Translations under genes and position numbers: made by a program
NCBI GenBank assembly: GCA_964579305.1
Contig: CAZOGY010000036.1
Coordinates: 1 to 27,555 of the forward strand
Reading direction: 5' to 3'
Source: JBCBWG01 sp964579305
Lineage (GTDB): Bacteria > Pseudomonadota > Alphaproteobacteria > Rhizobiales > Hyphomicrobiaceae
Length of the DNA: 27,555 nucleotides
Notes under the pieces: generated by a model
What the model saw: only the letters and a program-made list of their open reading frames with translations
Databases searched by the model: none
Told to the model about the DNA's origin: nothing
Shown: in pieces, positions 21,943-27,555 of the stretch
How the letters are laid out: each line of letters begins with the position of its first letter
Numbering within the stretch: the stretch's first letter is position 1

Positions 21943-24756
21943 TCAGGCGGCCTGTGATGGCGACGGCCGGAGCGCGGCTGCGTCACGCATCAAGGCCAGA
22001 CGGTGCGCACCCGCGTTATCAACAAGCGCGCCAATCCGGCTTTCCTGGCACGACAGCAAGATGATCTGGTGGTGGCGACCGGCCGCTGCCAGAACCTCCA
22101 TCATTGCCGCCAACCGCGCATCATCGGAAAAGACCAAAGCATCATCGAGGATCACGGGTGTCGAAAGCCCGCGATCGGCAAGCACGCGCGCGTAGGCCAA
22201 ACGTGCCAAGATTGCGACCTGCTCGCGGGTGCCCTCACTGAGTTTTTGCCAAGGTTCCGCGTCTCCCATCTCCACATCGGTGTTGCTCTGCGATCCCGGC
22301 GCAGCCGGGAGATCCATCGCAGCCGAGACGAGATCTTCATGTGCGGGGCGGCGATGCGCGGGCGCGTGATCATCACCCAGCACCAATGCACCCGGCCCAA
22401 ACAACGGTTCAGCGAGACGTGCCAAGTTCGCTCGGGTGGGCGTGGTCGCCGACGCGCGCGTGGCACGACGGGCGTCACTTACAGTTTGTTGCAGCAATTG
22501 GAGCGCTGCGACCTGGCGCCGGCACGCATCGTATCGGGCCCTGCGCTGCTGAAGCACAGCGCGCGCTTCTTCCAACCGGCGCAGTGCGCCGGACTGCTGG
22601 TCGAGCCGAATTTCAGCTTCGACGACTTTCAGTTGTGTGGCTGCAGCGTTCTCGGCCTCTTTGTCGGCGGTTTGCGCGGCCAGCAATTCGGCCCGGCGTG
22701 CCACCGCCGCATCGTATTCAGCCTCGCTCGGGCAGGCCTTTGCATAGGCTTCGCGCAGTCGCAAAGCCTCAGCAGCGGCGGCATCGGCCTCCGCGTGTGC
22801 TGCACGTGCAGGCCCCAGGTCTTCAGGGCCAGGCAGTGTCTCGCGCTGCAAACGTTGGCACAGGGCGTCCGCGCGCGTTTTGGCATCCTGGCGGCGGGCC
22901 TTGAGCATGGCTTGGGTCTGGGCGGCCTGTTCGGCGGCTGCGCACGCGGCGCGATGCGCATCGCGCGCGGCCAGGCACGCTGCTTCCAGCGCGGCGATGT
23001 CTGGCGGGTCGGCTGTGAGACGGGCACAAAAGCGTGCGACCGCCTGATCGTCACCTGTGTCGATATCGCTATCGTCAGCGCACGCGACCGCGAGAAGTGC
23101 ACGGCTGCGGGCACGCCCCTTGTCGATCTCGGTTGCCAAGGCCTGCTCTGCACGGTGCAGCGCTGCAAGGCCGTCGGGCGCAAGCACGCGCAAAGCCATT
23201 TCGGCTTGCGAAAGCGAGGCTTCTGCGTCGCGACGGGCGGCGGCAAGCGCGTGAAACGCGTCCACGGAGCTGACACCGGCGGCGTCCAATATCGCTGCCA
23301 ACGCCGCGTCTATGCGCTGCAGTTCGCCGCCCATGTCGCCGGCTGTTGCGCGCGCTGGTGTGATCTGCACTGTGCCGATCCCGGGCACGGCAATCTCGGT
23401 AACGTCCAGCACCGATTGCGCAGTACCGTCGGCCAGCTCGACACCCGCGATTTGCAGGCGCGGTACGTGTGGGCCCTCGTAGGTTACGCTGAGCGTCGGT
23501 GCGGCCGCTTCACGACGGGCTTGGACGCGGCCCCTTTCCAGCACAGCGCGCTCCAGACTGGACACGGCTTCGGGCGTTGCCGTGTTGGCGGAAATCTCGC
23601 CGCGGAGCTGCGTAATCGTGTGTTCGACTTCCGCTGCCTCCAAGCACCGTTTGCGCAGCGCACCCGCTTGAGCCAGGCGCTCGTCCACCGAAGCTGAGAC
23701 CTCAACCAGTTGCGCGCCGGCCTTGGCACAATCTCTGGCGGTTTGCGCTTCGTCCAAGTCTTTTGCCGTCACCTCGCGGGTGGCCACGCAGCGGGTCAGA
23801 TCAGCCTCGGTCTCGGCAATCTGACGATCGAGCACGGCGCACGTCTGGACCGCTTCGATACCGTCGGCAATGGCTGCCACCCGCTGACTGGCAACGGTTT
23901 CTGCCGACGCGGCGGCGGCGGCGGTCGCCTTTGCGACTTCAAAGTTTTGGCGTGCCTCGTCCCAAATGGCGAGTTTGCCGGTGAGTTCTGCGCATCCGGT
24001 GTCGCGCTTTTGCTTGCGGTCAGGATCGCGCAGACGTGCCAGCGCGGCGCGCAATTGCTTGACTTGATCGCGGCGGCGGCGGGCGGCGTCTTCGACGGCG
24101 ATGGCCGTTTCGTGCTCCGCGGTGGCCGCCTCAAGATCTGAGAGCGCCAGCGCAAGCGGGCCGCCCCGCCGCGGCTTTTGGGTTTTGTCCGTGAGATAGC
24201 GGCCCAACTCGGCGGTGACGCGAGACTCAAGCCGCGCAAGCTCAGCCCCCCCTGTCGCCGTTTCGGTTTCGGCTGCACACAGCGCCGTCAGCCCGTTTCG
24301 CATGTCAGTTGGGATCTGGGGCCAATCGAAACTCTGGGTCTGGCGGATCCACAATAGCGGCAGGAACTGGTGGCGGTCAGCGTCTTGGCCAAGAAGTTCG
24401 GCCAGAGCGGCATCGACGTCACGATCATCGAACGTGCGTTGCGCACCGGCATCCTCGCAGCTCAGCCGCGCGCGGGCGCCTGCGAGATAGCGCTTTTTCA
24501 GCGTCCAAAACTTGCCGCCGATTTCAAAACCACACGCGATGGTCGGGGCGCCCCCTCTGTACGGCTGCAGGGCTGAGATGTCCTTGTGGCGGGACGTGTG
24601 GGGATAACGAAAGACGCTATCGATGGCCCGGAAGATCGTCGATTTACCGGCCTCGTTTTGGGCCAACAGGACATTGAAGCCCGGCGCGATGGTCTCAATG
24701 GCGACGGGATCACCGAAGATGCCGACATTCTGCAAGCTGAGTGACGTCAAACGCAT
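21943..24756 (-). CDS. YhaN/SbcC-like SMC-type ATPase
   Basis: This 937-residue protein is a Rad50/SbcC-like ATPase of the YhaN group, expected to work with the nuclease encoded just upstream in DNA-end processing. Walker A is QNEAGKST (33-40). The long middle (about 200-800) is Ala/Arg/Glu-rich coiled coil, and the C-terminal head has the ABC signature LSEGTREQ (839-846) and Walker B VILDDALVFSD (868-878). I see no CxxC zinc hook in the middle of the coil, unlike Rad50/SbcC and as expected of YhaN. The ATG at 24756 starts 4 bp after the upstream gene's stop codon, and GGAGGG there serves as ribosome site. Confidence 0.88.
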   Translation of the reverse strand: MRLTSLSLQNVGIFGDPVAIETIAPGFNVLLAQNEAGKSTIFRAIDSVFRYPHTSRHKDISALQPYRGGAPTIACGFEIGGKFWTLKKRYLAGARARLSCEDAGAQRTFDDRDVDAALAELLGQDADRHQFLPLLWIRQTQSFDWPQIPTDMRNGLTALCAAETETATGGAELARLESRVTAELGRYLTDKTQKPRRGGPLALALSDLEAATAEHETAIAVEDAARRRRDQVKQLRAALARLRDPDRKQKRDTGCAELTGKLAIWDEARQNFEVAKATAAAAASAETVASQRVAAIADGIEAVQTCAVLDRQIAETEADLTRCVATREVTAKDLDEAQTARDCAKAGAQLVEVSASVDERLAQAGALRKRCLEAAEVEHTITQLRGEISANTATPEAVSSLERAVLERGRVQARREAAAPTLSVTYEGPHVPRLQIAGVELADGTAQSVLDVTEIAVPGIGTVQITPARATAGDMGGELQRIDAALAAILDAAGVSSVDAFHALAAARRDAEASLSQAEMALRVLAPDGLAALHRAEQALATEIDKGRARSRALLAVACADDSDIDTGDDQAVARFCARLTADPPDIAALEAACLAARDAHRAACAAAEQAAQTQAMLKARRQDAKTRADALCQRLQRETLPGPEDLGPARAAHAEADAAAAEALRLREAYAKACPSEAEYDAAVARRAELLAAQTADKEAENAAATQLKVVEAEIRLDQQSGALRRLEEARAVLQQRRARYDACRRQVAALQLLQQTVSDARRATRASATTPTRANLARLAEPLFGPGALVLGDDHAPAHRRPAHEDLVSAAMDLPAAPGSQSNTDVEMGDAEPWQKLSEGTREQVAILARLAYARVLADRGLSTPVILDDALVFSDDARLAAMMEVLAAAGRHHQIILLSCQESRIGALVDNAGAHRLALMRDAAALRPSPSQAA

Positions 24757-24760
24757 GAGC

Positions 24761-26065
24761 CTAGCCCTCCGACGTCGCTGCGGTTTCTGTCACAGCAGGG
24801 CTCGCGGCGCCGACGTCTGACGCAAACGCAAACAGCAAATCAAGCGCGAGCGCTGCGATCTGGGCATCCTCGCTTTCTGGCGGGCCGAGCGTGGCGTGAT
24901 CGGGGTGTTGCGGAGCGGTCGCCTTGCCCTGTACGGCCGCAGCGCGCGCGGCCAGCGCATTCGCCACCGCCACCAATTGCGGCGCAGCAAACGCATCTGC
25001 GATCGTCGTTTGGTCGGCGCGCAAGCTGAGCCGCGATGTATCCCACGCCAAATGCCGGACCAAAGGTGCAAGTTGGTCGCGCCAGAAAGCCAAGGCGCGG
25101 CGTTCGCTGACGCCGGCAGCGCCAGCAATCGTCACCCGAACAATGGCCTCCGGCGCTTGGGTGCCGAGCGCATCGATGTCGTCTCGCAGGCGAGCCAAGT
25201 CGGCGTCGAGACCATCGGCCGACGCAACCGCATCACGATCGGTGACGTCGTCGGCCGGCATTGTGCCGTCGATTGGCCGGGCAGTGCGCGCGTGCACACA
25301 AACGTCGCACATGAGCCAGGGATGACGGGCGGATGCAATGTCGGCAACTTCAGTGGCTGCAACGTCGCCGCGCGCGGTGACGGCGCTGACAAAACCCGCG
25401 GCATTGGTCTTGAACTGTTCAGGCTCTGGTGTGCCGGCGTAGCGCACGCCGGGCGCCACTTGGCGCGCGCCATGCCAATCACCCAGCGCGAGATAAGCCA
25501 AGCCAGCGCTGCGCACGCGAGCCGGGTCGATCACATCGTCGGCCTCTTCAGGCGTGTTGGAAAAGCGCGTGACCGGCCCGTGGGCCAGCCCGAGACGCAG
25601 CGCCCCCTCGGGCGTTGCCGCATGGTCCATCCAGGCGGTCGGATCGCCGTGCGTGCCGGTTTCGACCGGCGACGGCAACAGCCACACTTGATCGGCAATT
25701 TCGCAAGGGGTGGGTGTGCTATGCACCTGGACCGCATCGGGCAGGCCCAGCGCCGACAATCTTGCCAAAACACCATCGGCGCCTGCGGGATCGTGGTTGC
25801 CGGGGATGAGGTGCCAGACCAGATCCGCGTTTGCCGCCCACCGGGCGATGAGCGCGCGCAATTCACTGTCGCCCAGATTCGGTGCATCGAAGGTGTCGCC
25901 TGCGACAAGCACATGGCCAGCACCATGTGATCGCGCGATGGCAGCGATCCGATCCGGCAAGGTCGTCCTTGCACGTCGCAAAGCTTCCGCGACATCTTCG
26001 GGGAAGCTGGCAAAGACCCGACCGACATGCCAGTCAGCGGTGTGGATGAAGCGAAAGTTGTGCAT
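24761..26065 (-). CDS. YhaO/SbcD-like metallophosphoesterase (DNA exonuclease)
   Basis: This is the Mre11/SbcD-like nuclease partner of the ATPase that follows. The 434-residue product has the calcineurin-type motifs HTADWHVG (D11, H13), VAGDTFD (D57), IPGNHD (N90, H91), LAHGP (H162) and LALGDWHG (194-199), the last replacing the usual GHxH with GDWH. The C-terminal ~200 residues would bind the ATPase head or DNA. The ATG at 26065 is preceded by only a weak ribosome site. A candidate promoter lies at 26105-26133. The gene is divergent from the oxidoreductase gene and transcriptionally coupled to the yhaN-like gene. Confidence 0.88.
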   Translation of the reverse strand: MHNFRFIHTADWHVGRVFASFPEDVAEALRRARTTLPDRIAAIARSHGAGHVLVAGDTFDAPNLGDSELRALIARWAANADLVWHLIPGNHDPAGADGVLARLSALGLPDAVQVHSTPTPCEIADQVWLLPSPVETGTHGDPTAWMDHAATPEGALRLGLAHGPVTRFSNTPEEADDVIDPARVRSAGLAYLALGDWHGARQVAPGVRYAGTPEPEQFKTNAAGFVSAVTARGDVAATEVADIASARHPWLMCDVCVHARTARPIDGTMPADDVTDRDAVASADGLDADLARLRDDIDALGTQAPEAIVRVTIAGAAGVSERRALAFWRDQLAPLVRHLAWDTSRLSLRADQTTIADAFAAPQLVAVANALAARAAAVQGKATAPQHPDHATLGPPESEDAQIAALALDLLFAFASDVGAASPAVTETAATSEG

Positions 26066-26104
26066 GCCTGCGGGCTAACCTGAGTCGCTGAAGTTCCGTT
26101 TATG

Positions 26105-26142
26105 TTTTTAAATTGTTCCAGCCCGCCTGTCCAGTTGGAACA
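26105..26142 (-). promoter_or_regulatory. candidate promoter with overlapping inverted repeat
   Basis: On the minus strand TGGACA (26133-26128) and TAAAAA (26110-26105) are separated by 17 bp, a plausible sigma-70 promoter for the nuclease-ATPase pair. TGTTCCA (26114-26120) and TGGAACA (26136-26142) form a perfect 7-bp inverted repeat with centres 22 bp apart: one arm lies in the spacer and the other just upstream of the -35. This suggests a repressor site. It does not match the GTTC-N7-GTTC alphaproteobacterial LexA box. Confidence 0.5.
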
Positions 26143-26201
26143 CGCACAAGTCCGTGAGAAATGCGCTTGCTCAAGCCGCAAGCCGACCGCAAAATGGGGG
26201 C

Positions 26202-27320
26202 ATGTCAGTTGATATCGAAACAATCGTCATCGGAGCCGGCGTGGTCGGCCTGGCCGTTGGACGCAGCCTGGCGGAAAGCGGCCACGAGGTCATGGTGGTG
26301 GAGCGCCATGAGCTGATCGGGTCAGAGACCTCTTCGCGCAATAGCGAAGTGATCCACGCCGGCCTTTATTATCCGCCCGGAAGCTTGCGCGCGCGGCTAT
26401 GCGTTGCAGGCAAGCAGAAGCTTTACGCGTTTTGCGCTGACAACGGCGTTGCGCACGCGCGATGCGAGAAGTTGCTTGTGGCAACGGACGACGAGCAAGT
26501 GCCACGCCTCAATGCCATTCGCGAGAACGCGGCCAAAAACGGCGTCGACGATCTGGAACCGCTCGACGCAAGGCAAGCTGCGGCACTTGAACCTGCGGTG
26601 CGCTGTGTTGCGGCCATGCGCTCGCCGTCGACGGGTATTGTCGACAGCCACGGGCTGATGGTTGCGCTGGAAGGCCATATCACCAGCCGTGGTGGACAGG
26701 TCGTGTTGATGAGCAATGTGACCACCATTCGCGCGCGAGGTGATGGCGGCTTTGATGTCTCTTTCGGCGAAGACGTCGTCAGTTGCCGGTATCTGGTCAA
26801 TGCCGCGGGGCTTGGGGCAACCGACATCGCGCATACGCTAAACTATCCCGGCGGGTATGTGCCGCCGACAACGTACTTTGCGAAGGGCCAATATTACGCG
26901 CTGTCGGGGAAATCGCCGTTCCAACGGCATATCTACCCGATGCCCAGTGGCGCCTGGCTTGGCCTGCATGCGACGGTCGATATGGCGGGCCGCTGCAAAT
27001 TCGGTCCGGATATCGCGTGGATCGACACGATCGATTACACGTTCGAGCCGGAGAAAATCACCCAATTCTTGGACTTTATTCGCAGCTATTATCCCGATCT
27101 CGATGCCGATAAGTTGCATCCGGATTATACTGGGATAAGGCCAAAGCTATATCGCGAGGGAGAGGCAGTCCCCGACTTCCAAATTCATGGGCGTGATCAA
27201 CACGGCCATGATGGGCTTGTCATGCTGTTTGGCATCGAGAGCCCGGGCCTGACCGGCGCTTTGGCGATCGGTGATATGGTGGCTGCGCATTATGCGGCAC
27301 AGGCGCGGGCTGCGGCCTGA
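26202..27320 (+). CDS. FAD-dependent oxidoreductase, LhgO-like (L-2-hydroxyglutarate dehydrogenase/oxidase family)
   Basis: The family oxidises L-2-hydroxyglutarate or similar 2-hydroxyacids using FAD. The 372-residue product has the Rossmann motif GAGVVG (11-16), VVERHELIGSETSSRNSEVIHAGLYYP (about 32-58), a GIVDSHGLM segment, NAAGLGA, and the C-terminal IESPGLTGALAIGDMVA. The ATG at 26202 matches the family start (VDIETIVIGAGVVGLAVGR); the frame opens earlier at 26154 without similarity. Ribosome binding is weak (GGGGGC next to the start). It is divergent from the nuclease gene. The exact substrate is not proven. Confidence 0.85.
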   Translation: MSVDIETIVIGAGVVGLAVGRSLAESGHEVMVVERHELIGSETSSRNSEVIHAGLYYPPGSLRARLCVAGKQKLYAFCADNGVAHARCEKLLVATDDEQVPRLNAIRENAAKNGVDDLEPLDARQAAALEPAVRCVAAMRSPSTGIVDSHGLMVALEGHITSRGGQVVLMSNVTTIRARGDGGFDVSFGEDVVSCRYLVNAAGLGATDIAHTLNYPGGYVPPTTYFAKGQYYALSGKSPFQRHIYPMPSGAWLGLHATVDMAGRCKFGPDIAWIDTIDYTFEPEKITQFLDFIRSYYPDLDADKLHPDYTGIRPKLYREGEAVPDFQIHGRDQHGHDGLVMLFGIESPGLTGALAIGDMVAAHYAAQARAAA

Positions 27321-27352
27321 CGCGTCGAGCGATCGCCCCCGAGGTCCAGCAC

Positions 27353-27456
27353 TTAATGCATGTCGCATCCAATCGGATTCACGCCCCAGCGGAGGGCCAA
27401 CGGCCCGTGAGCGCAACAAAGCTAAAGCGAGGCGCATTTCATGCGACGCGCATTAG
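27353..27456 (-). repeat. dispersed repeat with terminal inverted repeats, short copy (B)
   Basis: This 104-bp element has inverted ends TTAATGCATGTCGCAT (27353-27368) and, read inwards on the other strand, CTAATGCGCGTCGCAT (27456-27441), matching at 13 of 16 positions. On the minus strand it aligns with copy A (11943-12114) but lacks the ~69-bp hairpin insert. It starts 32 bp after the oxidoreductase stop and its far end supplies the TAA of the gene beyond it. Confidence 0.7.
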
Positions 27457-27555
27457 GCTGCGGGATGGGCGTGAGCGAGGCGCTTATCGATGCGGGCGAC
27501 GAGCCGGCTGCGCGGTTCGGGCAGGGCTGCGCCATCAGCCTCAAACACACGCCGT
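27453..27555 (-). CDS. C-terminal fragment of an unknown gene cut by the window edge
   Basis: On the minus strand the last 103 bases read as 33 codons and a TAA (27453-27455), with high G/C in third positions and a plausible soluble, Arg/Ala-rich C-terminus (ending RIDKRLAHAHPAA). The start lies outside the window. I do not recognise the family. The stop codon lies inside the end of repeat copy B. Confidence 0.4.
   Translation of the reverse strand, partial: RRVFEADGAALPEPRSRLVARIDKRLAHAHPAA

Noticed and set aside
22003..23697. 564-codon plus-strand open frame
   Set aside because: It lies opposite the yhaN-like ATPase, which has intact Walker and signature motifs; the antisense product is Cys/Arg/Gly-rich without any family feature.
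26090..26150. LexA (SOS) box for the nuclease-ATPase pair
   Set aside because: The GTTC/GAAC tetramers present are not spaced by 7 bp in direct orientation as the alphaproteobacterial LexA box requires.

Overview
The window is a GC-rich, densely coded piece of an alphaproteobacterial chromosome, probably Hyphomicrobiales-like. That placement is inferred from the gene order alpha/beta-hydrolase / iscR / cysteine desulfurase / sufB...sufC-sufD-sufS-sufT-sufA, the divergent anmK-tyrS pair and the alphaproteobacterial style of the proteins; no species can be named. It is draft sequence, because a run of exactly 100 N at 19794-19893 is a typical scaffold-gap placeholder. I found no tRNA, rRNA, CRISPR array, phage or transposase gene.

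Region 1 (21-8561, minus strand) is a complete Fe-S cluster assembly operon. It runs from an IscR-type [2Fe-2S] regulator through a NifS/IscS-class cysteine desulfurase, sufB, two small unassigned genes (94 aa charged helical; 92 aa with two membrane segments), sufC, sufD, sufS and sufT to sufA. The desulfurases release sulfur from cysteine, SufBCD is the ATP-driven scaffold, and SufT and SufA help mature and deliver clusters. Divergent from it (8972-9649) is a small alpha/beta hydrolase. The roughly 410 bp between them holds a near-perfect 13-bp direct repeat with 21-bp spacing that could be an operator.

Region 2 (9765-12110) has a pair of half-size YeeE/YedE-type sulfur transporters with overlapping translation signals. 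Their promoter region carries an FNR/FixK-like box and an ATTC-N8-GAAT (SqrR-like) operator, placed as in an activated-and-repressed promoter. A small secreted M15-type peptidase-like protein follows. Next comes a 172-bp repeat element whose second, shorter copy lies at the right end of the window.

Region 3 (12111-21627) is housekeeping and cell envelope: anmK (peptidoglycan recycling), tyrS, a large AsmA/YhdP-like DUF3971 protein, a one-cysteine PrxQ/Bcp peroxiredoxin, a DUF455 ferritin-like protein beside the assembly gap, and a bactofilin.

Region 4 (21628-27555) begins with an intergenic stretch containing a perfect 12-bp-arm palindrome and a terminator-like hairpin. A YhaO/YhaN (Mre11/Rad50-like) nuclease-ATPase pair follows, transcribed leftwards, and a divergent LhgO-like FAD oxidoreductase transcribed rightwards. 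After that come the second copy of the repeat and the last codons of a minus-strand gene cut by the window edge. Both repeat copies supply the stop codon of a neighbouring gene.
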